From assembly GCF_002159185.1 (NCBI RefSeq), contig NZ_NFHD01000016.1:1-64000 (forward strand): DNA of 64,000 bases. The letters are read 5' to 3'. This DNA is from Gemmiger sp. An87. Its GTDB lineage: Bacteria > Bacillota > Clostridia > Oscillospirales > Ruminococcaceae. Under the pieces are notes generated by a model, which did no database searches, was not told the origin of the DNA, and saw only the letters and a list, made by a program, of their open reading frames with translations. This document shows, one piece after another, positions 25,432 to 33,050 of this stretch (positions are counted from its first letter, which is position 1; the number at the start of each line of letters is the position of its first letter). Position numbers and translations under genes: made by a program.

Positions 25432-26433
25432 TCAGGAAGCGGAAACCGGCCGCAGCAGCCCCCAAAGGCTGTTCTGTTTGGCCCAGACCAGGCCGTCCGG
25501 GGCCGGGGCCAGCGCCTGATAGCTTCCGAAGCCGATGAGCTTTTTGCCCTCGCTGTTCAGCAAAGCGTATTCCCCGCCCTTGCGCACTACCACGCCTGCC
25601 TCCAGGCAGGGGGCGGGCCAGATTCGCTGCCAGACCGCGCTGTCGTTGCCCTGCGCATCCCGGTCGGTGGCCTGACCCCAGACGCCGTCGTATTTGCAGG
25701 GAATCACCAGCTCACCCTGACGGTTCAGATAACCCCATTTGCCTTTTTTCTCCACCGCGATCAGTCCGCCGCTGCCGGGGCGGGCCTGCTCATAAACAAA
25801 ATCCGTGAGCAGCGTACCGTCAGCCGTGGCGACGGCATAAAGGCTTTTTGGCTCGGCCTTCATCACCTGAGCGCCCTCCAGCTGGTTGTATTCCCAAACA
25901 CCCTGCCGCACCGGGAGAAGCTCGCCGCTTTCCTCCGGCTCCAGAACGGGGCTCTGTGCCCCGCTTTCGTTCCAGCTGTGGCGGCGCACCTGGCCGGACT
26001 CCTCGTCCCACACATACTCCACGCCCAGGCCTCCGTGGCCCGGCTCGGTCTGGAGGTCAGGGTCATAGGCTGCCAGCTGCCGGTCCAGCTCCGGGTCAGA
26101 GAGCAGCGCGCCGTCCGGCCCGGTGGCCAGCAGATGTCCGTCCGGGCACAGAGCGGGCGGCTGAGAAAACTGCGGTTCCACCACCCACTCGCCGCTGCGC
26201 CCGTCCACAAGACCCCACAGCTCACCCTGCTGGGCGGTACAGAGGGCACGAAGCGCTTCATCCTCCGGCAGGCTGCCCTCCAGAATTCCTCCCCCGCTCA
26301 CCGCCAGGGGCTCGATCTTGTCCGCCTGCAGCTGGGGCTCCACCGCCCATTCGTAGCTGCTCTGCCCGGTGCTGCATCCGGCCAGCAGGGCCAGCAGCAG
26401 CCCGGCCGCGGCCATTCTGCAAATCGCTTTCAT
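25432..26433 (-). CDS. WG-repeat lipoprotein
   Basis: 333 residues. The signal peptide ends in the lipobox LLAGC, so the mature protein is a surface lipoprotein. The sequence contains degenerate WG repeats (GLVDGRSGEWVVEPQF, KWGYLNRQGELVIPCKYD, SLWGLLRP), modules of unknown function thought to bind proteins or glycans. AGGAGG precedes the ATG. It lies between pth, which has its own terminator, and the carboxypeptidase gene. No enzymatic motif is seen. Confidence 0.75.
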   Translation of the reverse strand: MKAICRMAAAGLLLALLAGCSTGQSSYEWAVEPQLQADKIEPLAVSGGGILEGSLPEDEALRALCTAQQGELWGLVDGRSGEWVVEPQFSQPPALCPDGHLLATGPDGALLSDPELDRQLAAYDPDLQTEPGHGGLGVEYVWDEESGQVRRHSWNESGAQSPVLEPEESGELLPVRQGVWEYNQLEGAQVMKAEPKSLYAVATADGTLLTDFVYEQARPGSGGLIAVEKKGKWGYLNRQGELVIPCKYDGVWGQATDRDAQGNDSAVWQRIWPAPCLEAGVVVRKGGEYALLNSEGKKLIGFGSYQALAPAPDGLVWAKQNSLWGLLRPVSAS

Positions 26434-26461
26434 GCCGCTTCCTCCTTTGTATTCCGTAAGA

Positions 26462-26492
26462 AAAACAAAACGGGCCCGGAAATCCGGGCCCG
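26462..26492 (-). terminator. Terminator of pth
   Basis: CGGGCCCGGA (26471-26480) and TCCGGGCCCG (26483-26492) form a 10-bp stem with a 2-base loop. On the minus strand TTTTGTTTTT follows. Confidence 0.85.
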
Positions 26493-26497
26493 CTGGC

Positions 26498-27088
26498 TCA
26501 ATTGAATCGATTCTGCGCCTCGCTCAGCTTGCCCGCCAGAATCAGCCGCACTGCGGCTTCCACGTCGTTTAACCGGCTCTCGAAGGCCTTGCGGTCCTCG
26601 CCGCCCAGCTTGCCCAGCACCCAGTTGGCCAGGTCGTACTCCGGATTGGGCTTTTCGCCCACGCCCAGCCGCACCCGGGCAAAGCCGTCGGTGCCCAGGC
26701 AGGCAATGATGTCCTTCAGGCCGTTGTGGCCGCCCGCTGAACCGCTGGGACGGATGCGGATCTTGCCCGGCTTCTGGGTTACATCGTCACACAGGATGAT
26801 CACATGCTCCGGCGGAATTTTGAAAAACTCTGCTGCGGCCTGCACACTGTGGCCGGAGAGGTTCATAAAGGTCTGGGGCTTGAGCAGCAGCACTTTGCCT
26901 TCGTTCAGTGCTGCCTGCCCGTACAGGCCCTCAAACTTGGCCTTGGTAACGCTCACACCCCACTCTTTGGCCAGATGGTCAATGGCGTCAAAGCCCACAT
27001 TGTGACGGGTACCTTCGTATTTTTTGCCCGGATTGCCCAGGCCCGCCACCAGCCAGTCGGCCCCGGCGGTCTGCTTTTTGAAAAACAT
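26498..27088 (-). CDS. pth: Peptidyl-tRNA hydrolase
   Basis: 196 residues, the normal length. It releases tRNA from stalled peptidyl-tRNAs. VAGLGNPGKKYEGTRHNVGFDAIDHL holds the catalytic His; LLLKPQTFMNLSG and the DDVTQKPGKIRIRPSGSAGGHNGLK stretch hold the Asn and Asp sites. It is divergent from the pyruvate phosphate dikinase gene. The 325-base gap between them holds a TATAAT-like element for each direction and otherwise AT-rich sequence with nothing recognised. Confidence 0.95.
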   Translation of the reverse strand: MFFKKQTAGADWLVAGLGNPGKKYEGTRHNVGFDAIDHLAKEWGVSVTKAKFEGLYGQAALNEGKVLLLKPQTFMNLSGHSVQAAAEFFKIPPEHVIILCDDVTQKPGKIRIRPSGSAGGHNGLKDIIACLGTDGFARVRLGVGEKPNPEYDLANWVLGKLGGEDRKAFESRLNDVEAAVRLILAGKLSEAQNRFN

Positions 27089-27328
27089 TCTTTGACCTCA
27101 CAGGTCCGGCCTTAAATAGAACGCGCTCCAAATAAAGAGAAGAGGCCGGAAAATCTAAAAATTACACCAATTATAAGCATACCAATTTTTTAAAAATTTT
27201 CAAGTGCAGGAACCAATCTTACTATGCCCGCAAAGCGGCTTTTTACCGTTATTCGTCGAATTTTACAGTGATTTGACACAAAAAGTTTCCAAATTCTGAA
27301 AAAAGTTCTGGTATTTTTTTCTCGAATC

Positions 27329-27337
27329 TGTTATAAT
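27329..27337 (+). promoter_or_regulatory. Extended -10 promoter of ppdK
   Basis: TG-T-TATAAT at 27329-27337, about 75 bases before the start codon. There is no convincing -35 box. Confidence 0.6.
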
Positions 27338-27413
27338 GTGTTCATCACAAACGGAATATCGGCATCGCCCGAGGCTCAGCCCCGCCCGGTGCTACCATTG
27401 GAGGTTGAAGATT

Positions 27414-30053
27414 TTGAACAAGAAAAAATACCTTTATCTGTTCAGCGAGGGTAACCGCGACATGCGCGACATCCTCGGCGGCAAAGGCGCCAACCTGGCC
27501 GAAATGACCAACGCTGGTATGCCTGTTCCCCAGGGCTTCACCATTTCCACCGAAGCCTGCACCCAGTACTACAAAGACGGCCGTCAGATCAACCATGAGA
27601 TCATGGCCGACATCTATGAATACATCGGCAAGATGGAAGACATCACCGGCAAGAAGTTCGGCAACGTTGCCAACCCCCTGCTGGTTTCCGTCCGTTCCGG
27701 TGCCCGCGCTTCCATGCCCGGCATGATGGATACCATCCTGAACCTGGGCCTGAACGACGAAGTGGTCGAAGGCCTGGCTGCCAAGACCGGCAACCCCCGC
27801 TTCGCTTACGACAGCTACCGCCGTTTCGTTCAGATGTTCAGCGACGTGGTTATGGAGCTGCCCAAGTCTGAGTTCGAGGAAATCATCGACCAGATGAAGG
27901 CTGAAAAGGGTGTCAAGATGGACACCGAGCTGGACGAGAACGATATGAAGGCTCTGGTCTTCAAGTTCAAGAGCCTGTACAAGAGCCACATGGGCACCGA
28001 CTTCCCCACCGATCCCCGCGTTCAGCTGATCGAGGCAGTCAAGGCCGTGTTCCGCAGCTGGGATAACCCCCGCGCCAACGTATACCGCCGCATGAACGAG
28101 ATCCCCTACGAGTGGGGCACCGCCGTTAACGTGCAGGCCATGGTATTCGGCAACACCGGCCCCAACAGCGGCACCGGCGTGGCCTTCACCCGTAACCCCG
28201 CCACCGGCGAAAAGGCTCTGTTCGGCGAGTACCTGATCAATGCTCAGGGCGAGGACGTTGTGGCCGGTATCCGTACGCCTTCTCCCATCGCGCACCTGCA
28301 GGAGCAGATGCCCGAGGTTTATGCCCAGTTCGTGGACATCGCTACCCGTCTGGAGAATCACTACAAGGATATGCAGGATATGGAGTTCACCATCGAGGAT
28401 GGCAAGCTCTACATGCTGCAGACCCGTAACGGCAAGCGCACCGCTGCTGCCGCTCTGAAGATTGCCGTTGACCTGGTGGACGAGGGCATGATCGACGAGA
28501 ACGAGGCCGTTCTGCGCGTTGATCCCAAGCAGCTGGACAGCCTGCTGCATCCCCAGTTCGACCCCGAGGCCCTGAAGAACGCTGAAGTGATCGGCAAGGG
28601 CTTGGCTGCCTCCCCCGGCGCTGCCTGCGGCCAGGTGGTATTCACCGCTGAGGACGCCAAGAACGCCGTTGAGAGCGGCGAGATGAAGAAGGTCATCCTG
28701 GTTCGCCTGGAGACCAGCCCCGAGGACATCGAGGGCATGGCCGTTGCACAGGGCATTCTGACCGTGCGCGGCGGTATGACCAGCCACGCTGCCGTTGTGG
28801 CCCGCGGCATGGGCACCTGCTGCGTATCCGGCTGCGGCGAGATCGTTGTGGAATACGACAAGCAGCAGTTCACTCTGGGCGGCGTGACCTACAAGCGCGG
28901 CGACTGGATCAGCCTGAACGGCTCCACCGGTAACATCTACGGCAAGGCTCTGCCCACCGTTGACGCTTCTATCAGCGGCGACTTCGGCCGCTTCATGAGC
29001 TGGGCCGACGCTGCCCGTCAGCTGAAGGTCTTCACCAACGCCGATAACCCCCGCGATGCCAAGCAGGCCGTGGAGTTCGGCGCCGAAGGCATTGGCCTGT
29101 GCCGTACCGAGCATATGTTCTTCGAGGCCGACCGCATCAAGGCTGTTCGCGAGATGATCGTAGCCGAGAACGTGGTGGACCGCAAGAAGGCTCTGGCCAA
29201 GATCATGCCCTATCAGCAGGGTGACTTCGAGGCCATGTACAAGGTTCTGGGCGAGCGCCCCATGACCATCCGTTATCTGGACCCGCCCCTGCATGAGTTC
29301 CTGCCCACCAAGGAAGAGGATATCGTGGAGCTGGCTGCGGACCTGGGCATCACCGTTGAGCATCTGCACAACGTGATCGACAGCCTGCATGAGTTCAACC
29401 CCATGATGGGCCATCGTGGCTGCCGTCTGGCCGTTTCCTACCCGGAAATCGCCGAGATGCAGACCACCGCTGTGATCAACGCTGCTATCAACGTAAGCCG
29501 TGAGACCGGTCTGAAGATCGTTCCTCACATCATGATCCCTCTGGTAGGCGAAGTCAAGGAGCTGAAGTTCGTTAAGGACGTGGTGGTTGCTACCGCCGAT
29601 AAACTGATCAAGGCTGCCGGTGTGGACATGAAGTACGAAGTGGGCACCATGATCGAGATTCCTCGTGCCGCTCTGACCGCGGACGAGATCGCCAAGGAAG
29701 CCGAGTTCTTCAGCTTCGGCACCAACGACCTGACCCAGATGACCTTCGGCTTCAGCCGTGACGACGCCGGTAAGTTCTTGAACTACTACTACGACAACAA
29801 GATCTACGAGAACGATCCGTTCGCTCATCTGGATCAGAACGGCGTAGGCAAGCTGGTTGAGATGGCTGTAACCCTGGGCCGCAAGACCCGTCCCGACCTG
29901 GGTCTGGGCATCTGCGGTGAGCACGGCGGCGATCCCACGAGCGTGGAGTTCTGCCACAAGGTTGGCCTGGACTACGTGTCCTGCTCTCCCTTCCGTGTAC
30001 CCATCGCCCGTCTGGCCGCCGCACAGGCAGCTATCAAGAACCCCCGGAAGTAA
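27414..30053 (+). CDS. ppdK: Pyruvate, phosphate dikinase
   Basis: 879 residues from a TTG at 27414, chosen because GGAGG (27400-27404) lies 9 bases upstream and family members begin KKYLYLF at this point; the frame is open further upstream. It interconverts pyruvate and phosphoenolpyruvate with ATP/AMP and phosphate, a central glycolytic enzyme in anaerobes. The nucleotide-binding half starts GGKGANLAEM; the swivelling domain has the phospho-His site GGMTSHAAVVARGMG; the PEP barrel ends with GICGEHGGDP carrying the catalytic Cys. Codon choice differs a little from its neighbours (more GCT, CGT, GTT), as expected for a highly expressed gene. Confidence 0.96.
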   Translation: MNKKKYLYLFSEGNRDMRDILGGKGANLAEMTNAGMPVPQGFTISTEACTQYYKDGRQINHEIMADIYEYIGKMEDITGKKFGNVANPLLVSVRSGARASMPGMMDTILNLGLNDEVVEGLAAKTGNPRFAYDSYRRFVQMFSDVVMELPKSEFEEIIDQMKAEKGVKMDTELDENDMKALVFKFKSLYKSHMGTDFPTDPRVQLIEAVKAVFRSWDNPRANVYRRMNEIPYEWGTAVNVQAMVFGNTGPNSGTGVAFTRNPATGEKALFGEYLINAQGEDVVAGIRTPSPIAHLQEQMPEVYAQFVDIATRLENHYKDMQDMEFTIEDGKLYMLQTRNGKRTAAAALKIAVDLVDEGMIDENEAVLRVDPKQLDSLLHPQFDPEALKNAEVIGKGLAASPGAACGQVVFTAEDAKNAVESGEMKKVILVRLETSPEDIEGMAVAQGILTVRGGMTSHAAVVARGMGTCCVSGCGEIVVEYDKQQFTLGGVTYKRGDWISLNGSTGNIYGKALPTVDASISGDFGRFMSWADAARQLKVFTNADNPRDAKQAVEFGAEGIGLCRTEHMFFEADRIKAVREMIVAENVVDRKKALAKIMPYQQGDFEAMYKVLGERPMTIRYLDPPLHEFLPTKEEDIVELAADLGITVEHLHNVIDSLHEFNPMMGHRGCRLAVSYPEIAEMQTTAVINAAINVSRETGLKIVPHIMIPLVGEVKELKFVKDVVVATADKLIKAAGVDMKYEVGTMIEIPRAALTADEIAKEAEFFSFGTNDLTQMTFGFSRDDAGKFLNYYYDNKIYENDPFAHLDQNGVGKLVEMAVTLGRKTRPDLGLGICGEHGGDPTSVEFCHKVGLDYVSCSPFRVPIARLAAAQAAIKNPRK

Positions 30054-30180
30054 TCCGATCGGGCTCATGCAGCTGACGCTGCACTTTGAGGACGCCCATG
30101 CGTTCCAAAAAGCGCGAAATTGCGTGGTAAAGCCCAGTCGATGGCATGACATCGACCTGGAAGTATACCTGTAATACGCT

Positions 30181-30218
30181 AATCCCCCTGCCGCTGGAAA
30201 CAGCGCAGGGGGATTTTT
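30181..30218 (+). terminator. Terminator of ppdK
   Basis: AATCCCCCTG and CAGGGGGATT form a 10-bp stem, with CGCTG/CAGCG extending it inside, followed by TTTT. The 127 bases between the ppdK stop and this site hold no supported gene. Confidence 0.88.
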
Positions 30219-30250
30219 TCTGCCCGTTTTTCACAAGGCTTAGGGGCCCC

Positions 30251-30300
30251 GGCCCGTATTTTCAAAAATGTACCCACTTTGCGGTGTACATTTTCGGGCC
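30251..30300 (+). promoter_or_regulatory. Inverted repeat upstream of the dga-like operon
   Basis: AAAATGTAC (30265-30273) and GTACATTTT (30286-30294) are a perfect 9-bp inverted repeat, flanked by GGCCCG (30251-30256) and CGGGCC (30295-30300). It lies between the ppdK terminator and the DUF4310 start. It may be an operator or an RNA hairpin; which is not decidable from sequence. Confidence 0.4.
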
Positions 30301-30352
30301 CATTTCCACCTTTGAAACCCATCATTTTTGCAGATAAAGGAGCGTGTTACAG

Positions 30353-30409
30353 ATGAACGAAACCACACAAAATACTTCTGATTCTCAGGTGGTGACCATG
30401 CTGGATGCC
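30353..30409 (+). pseudogene. DUF4310 gene, 5' fragment
   Basis: AAAGGAG (30336-30342) and an ATG at 30353 start a frame of 19 host codons (MNETTQNTSDSQVVTMLDA). It then runs into the AT-rich element and stops at 30437-30439. The 3' part of the gene resumes at 33039 beyond the element. Joining codons 17-19 here to the GACGCC at 33039 gives VVTMLDAFMMKDNTF in one uninterrupted frame, so this is the severed N-terminus of the membrane protein described at 33039-33656. Confidence 0.75.
30404..30409 (+). repeat. Left flank of the insertion, GATGCC
   Basis: GATGCC here and GACGCC at 33039-33044 flank the element as a 6-bp direct repeat with one mismatch, sharing GA. Tn4451-type large serine recombinases are known to insert at GA dinucleotides. 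Either a GA duplication or a 6-bp target duplication restores the host frame. Confidence 0.5.
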
Positions 30410-30413
30410 GGAT

Positions 30414-31598
30414 CTACCTCTCAATTTTTATGGCTCTGACAATGATAATATCCGGGATTTCTTTATTAAAATAGCATTCTTCGTAAAATCCGTCTATGAC
30501 AAAACCAGTATCAAAACACGGATTAAAAATATCCTGTAAAGAACGATGATAATAACATTGTTTTTGTGGCTGTCCTTCAATCGCAATATCGTAATAGCTG
30601 TGCGGCGTCATATATTTTTCTGTAAGCGTTACAAAACAGGGGTGCTGTGTCGCAAATACAAATACTCCGTTATCCTCAAGCAATTTATAAACAGAGGTAA
30701 AAAGCGGCTTAATGTCTGTAATATCCATGACCGCCATGTTTGAGACTGCTTTTGTAAATGGCTTATTTCTTTTTAATGCCATCAGACTTGTTTCATTCGT
30801 AGCGTCTGCTACACAAAACTCAATGTGATCAGCATACCGTTTTTGGCGCTTTTTTGCCAGTTCCACCATTTTCTCACTATAATCAAAAGCCAAAACAGAG
30901 ACAGCTTTTTCTGCAAGATATGCAGAATAATTTCCATTCCCACAGGCAATATCTAAAATATAATCTGTTGGATCAGGATTTAGAAGCTCTGTTACTTTTG
31001 GACGGACAACTTCTCTGTGAAAATCATTTGATTCATCCCCCATTGAACAATCCCAAAATTCAGCGTTCTGATTCCAAATTGCTTTACTTTCTTCTTTTGA
31101 ATACTGTATAATATCCTCTTTCTGCAAAATTACTTTTTCTCCTTCGCCGCATGGCTCCTGAAATGCGTGATAATGATGTTCCAATAGTTCATCTGTTATC
31201 ACAAACGGTGAATTGGCATTTAAGACCTGATTTCTTTTATATAGTCTTTTTTGCAAAAGCTCCTTACTGGCTTTCATATAGACAAGCTCCGTTTCAGCAC
31301 CTGATTTTTGAATCAGTTCTTTATAAACATTCCGATTTTCCTTACTCCAGAAACTAAAATCAATCACAACATCTTTTCCCTGCTGAATCAGAGATAGCAG
31401 CTTTTTTTGAAGCGCAGCTTCCACCTGCTCTGACAATTTTTCATATTGTTCTTCCGGATAATCAATTCCCTTTCTTCCATAAAGTTTCCACATTTCTTCA
31501 TCAATGGAAAGTCGGATATATCCTTCCTGTTCTTTTTTCTTGGCGTAAGTAGTCTTTCCAGAACCACATACGCCGCACATCATAATAACCTTGCTCAT
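30414..31598 (-). CDS. Zeta-like P-loop kinase / methyltransferase fusion
   Basis: 394 residues. Residues 1 to about 160 are a small nucleotide-kinase domain of the AAA_33/zeta-toxin/chloramphenicol-phosphotransferase type: Walker A GVCGSGKTT, a DVVIDFSFWS strand with the likely acidic base, and LQKRLYKRN with lid arginines. Residues about 175-394 are a class I SAM methyltransferase: IWNQNAEFWD, motif I LDIACGNGNYSAYLA, FDYSEKMVELA. The start at 31598 has AAGGGG in front; the frame is open earlier but outside the domain. The substrate is unknown. A modifying enzyme for an antibiotic or nucleotide is plausible from the domains and mobile setting, but unproven. Confidence 0.7.
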   Translation of the reverse strand: MSKVIMMCGVCGSGKTTYAKKKEQEGYIRLSIDEEMWKLYGRKGIDYPEEQYEKLSEQVEAALQKKLLSLIQQGKDVVIDFSFWSKENRNVYKELIQKSGAETELVYMKASKELLQKRLYKRNQVLNANSPFVITDELLEHHYHAFQEPCGEGEKVILQKEDIIQYSKEESKAIWNQNAEFWDCSMGDESNDFHREVVRPKVTELLNPDPTDYILDIACGNGNYSAYLAEKAVSVLAFDYSEKMVELAKKRQKRYADHIEFCVADATNETSLMALKRNKPFTKAVSNMAVMDITDIKPLFTSVYKLLEDNGVFVFATQHPCFVTLTEKYMTPHSYYDIAIEGQPQKQCYYHRSLQDIFNPCFDTGFVIDGFYEECYFNKEIPDIIIVRAIKIER

Positions 31599-31642
31599 AA
31601 AACCCCTTTTTCTTTTTCCGAAATGGCATCTATCAATTTGCA

Positions 31643-32101
31643 CTACACAACAGAAAGTTCTTCAATCGCTTTATCTAAAAAAATCATACCGTCCAGATGT
31701 TCCAACTCATGGCAGAAGCATTTTGCCATTTCATCTTCTCCGTCAACTATAATTTCCTCTCCATATTCATTGAGTGCCTGAATCGTGACCTTTTGTGGAC
31801 GAATTGTTTTTACAAAACGGTTCGGGAAACTAAGGCATCCCTCAACACATTCCTGCACACCGCTTTGGCTTATCATTTTCGGATTTACAAGTTTTAATCG
31901 TGTATCGTTAAAATCAATGACAACCAACCGTTTCAAAACGCCAACCTGATTTGCCGCCAGTGCAGCTCCATTTTCTGTTTCATGTAATGTATCAAGCATA
32001 TCATCTAAGAGCTGCCTGATTTTATCATCAACTTTTAGGACGGCTTTACATTTTTTTCTCAATATAGGGTCGCTGTCATAGCGAAGAAATCTTGTTGCCA
32101 C
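31643..32101 (-). CDS. def: Peptide deformylase carried by the element
   Basis: 152 residues from a GTG at 32101 behind AGGAGG. It removes the formyl group from nascent proteins. All three motifs are present: GAALAANQVG (for G-x-G-x-A-A-x-Q), VEGCLSFP (EGCLS, metal Cys) and CHELEHLDG (HExxH). The host must already have a chromosomal deformylase, so this copy is accessory; an inhibitor-resistant duplicate is one possible reason. It overlaps the XRE gene upstream and lies 44 bases before the kinase-methyltransferase gene. Confidence 0.88.
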   Translation of the reverse strand: MATRFLRYDSDPILRKKCKAVLKVDDKIRQLLDDMLDTLHETENGAALAANQVGVLKRLVVIDFNDTRLKLVNPKMISQSGVQECVEGCLSFPNRFVKTIRPQKVTIQALNEYGEEIIVDGEDEMAKCFCHELEHLDGMIFLDKAIEELSVV

Positions 32102-32339
32102 TTTTTACCTCCTGTCTGCTGCTGTCAGCTCTTGATTTTCTCAAACTTACATCAAATAAAAATACCTCCTCAATGGCACACTCAAATACTTTAGAAATAT
32201 CATATGCAAGCCAGATAGATGGTTCAAATTTTTCTGTTTCTATGGCATTTATCGCCTGCCTTGAAGCTCCAACCAGTTCTCCTAATTGCTCTTGCGTCAG
32301 CCCTCGCTGTTCTCGCAATTCTTTTATTCTGTTTTTCAT
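32076..32339 (-). CDS. XRE-family repressor of the element
   Basis: 87 residues. MKNRIKELREQRGLTQEQLGELVGASRQAINAIE is a typical Cro/C1 helix-turn-helix; the rest (LAYDISKVFECAIEEVFLFD) is the usual short C-terminus of the YgzD/Xre kind, with a longer polar tail. The ATG at 32339 has GGAGG in front; the frame extends earlier but past the promoter. The gene overlaps def by 26 bases. A long inverted repeat over its own promoter makes autorepression likely, so it probably controls def and the fusion enzyme as one operon. Confidence 0.85.
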   Translation of the reverse strand: MKNRIKELREQRGLTQEQLGELVGASRQAINAIETEKFEPSIWLAYDISKVFECAIEEVFLFDVSLRKSRADSSRQEVKSGNKISSL

Positions 32340-32353
32340 ATATCCTCCAAAAG

Positions 32354-32406
32354 TAAGGTTAACATTACAACGATTATATATGTTTTTTCTTGTAATGTCA
32401 ACCTTA
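32354..32406 (-). promoter_or_regulatory. Promoter and operator of the XRE-def operon
   Basis: On the minus strand TTGACA (32401-32396), 17 bases and TATAAT (32378-32373), a full consensus promoter. Two 17-base arms, TAAGGTTAACATTACAA (32354-32370) and TTGTAATGTCAACCTTA (32390-32406), form an inverted repeat with one mismatch that covers both promoter boxes, as a repressor dimer pair would need. Confidence 0.8.
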
Positions 32407-32435
32407 CACCCGTTTTCTGTTACACAAATATTTAT

Positions 32436-32474
32436 AAAAACAGGAAACGATACCATGTTTCAGATATCGTTTCC
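32436..32474 (-). terminator. Terminator of tnpV
   Basis: GGAAACGATA (32443-32452) and TATCGTTTCC (32465-32474) form a 10-bp stem; on the minus strand TGTTTTTA follows. It separates tnpV from the XRE-def operon. Confidence 0.7.
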
Positions 32475-32487
32475 CTATATCATACCC

Positions 32488-32865
32488 TTATGAATAGATC
32501 ATCTCATGCAGAACAATTTCTTCTGCCCGGTTACGGATGTTATTGCAACGCTGCACCCATTCCATTTGAGAAGTACGCTTTAATTCCTCTGTCACGCCCT
32601 CGGTAGCTTTCATCTGCTCCATGATAGTGTCTAACCGTTCCTGTGCCTGTTCGTTCAGGTCTGCAAGATATGTCCACAATTCTCCGGTTAGTATCAGTGT
32701 GTTCAATCTGGCTGGGTGGACTTCTCTTAAATATTCCCGGTGCATCCGTCCGTACTTTCCAATAGGGCGGTATTCTTCCGGCAGTTTCAGGTTCGGGATG
32801 TAGTAATCTCCGACAAGGATATAATCAATTCCGTTTTCTGTTATTCTTGGTTTCAATTCGCTCAT
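32488..32865 (-). CDS. tnpV: TnpV family transposon protein
   Basis: 125 residues. The sequence (ITENGIDYILVGDYYIPNLK, GKYGRMHREYLREVHPARLN, LTGELWTYLADLNEQAQERL) is what I recall for TnpV, a small protein coded by Tn4451-type and related elements of clostridia. Its function is not established. AGGAGG precedes the ATG. It overlaps the end of the truncated XRE gene by 41 bases, so the two are cotranscribed. Confidence 0.85.
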   Translation of the reverse strand: MSELKPRITENGIDYILVGDYYIPNLKLPEEYRPIGKYGRMHREYLREVHPARLNTLILTGELWTYLADLNEQAQERLDTIMEQMKATEGVTEELKRTSQMEWVQRCNNIRNRAEEIVLHEMIYS

Positions 32866-33050
32866 GTTCCTTACCTCCTGTGGAAGCAGACTCGTCTGGT
32901 ACTAACTCAATCACATCGGTAATCTCACAATTCAGCGTTTCGCAGATACGGGCTAATGTGTCCATGCTGATGTGCTTTCCCTCTTTGCTCATGTTGGCAA
33001 TCATATTCGTTGTCATACCGGCGGCAAGCCTTAAGTTCGACGCCTTCATG
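32825..33050 (-). pseudogene. Truncated XRE regulator at the element edge
   Basis: LRLAAGMTTNMIANMSKEGK and ISMDTLARICETLNCEITDVIEL are the recognition helix and C-terminal half of a short XRE protein (HTH_26 type). The usual first 20 or so residues are missing because the element ends at about 33040. The frame continues into host DNA, where an ATG on the minus strand at 33050 gives MKASNLRLAAGM. The helix-turn-helix is therefore incomplete and DNA binding is doubtful. Confidence 0.65.

Larger units (their letters stand above)
30406..33040. mobile_element. AT-rich tnpV-bearing element, no recombinase
   Basis: About 2.6 kb of clearly AT-rich DNA that splits the DUF4310 gene. All its genes lie on the minus strand: truncated XRE regulator, tnpV, terminator, promoter with inverted repeat, XRE regulator, peptide deformylase, kinase-methyltransferase fusion. 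TnpV is a protein of Tn4451-type and related clostridial elements. No transposase, serine recombinase or relaxase is present and I see no terminal inverted repeats, so it is either a deletion remnant, a passenger moved in trans, or a chimeric join. Boundaries are placed at the GA dinucleotides that restore the host frame. Confidence 0.7.

Noticed and set aside
27345-30152. A 935-codon open frame on the minus strand
   Set aside because: It is fully antisense to ppdK, which is unmistakable, and it shows no motif of its own.
30034-30234. Small frames after ppdK
   Set aside because: They have no ribosome site and cover the ppdK terminator; no family resemblance.
30406-33040. A Tn916- or Tn1549-type conjugative element
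   Set aside because: No integrase, excisionase, relaxase or conjugation gene is present; only tnpV and cargo remain.
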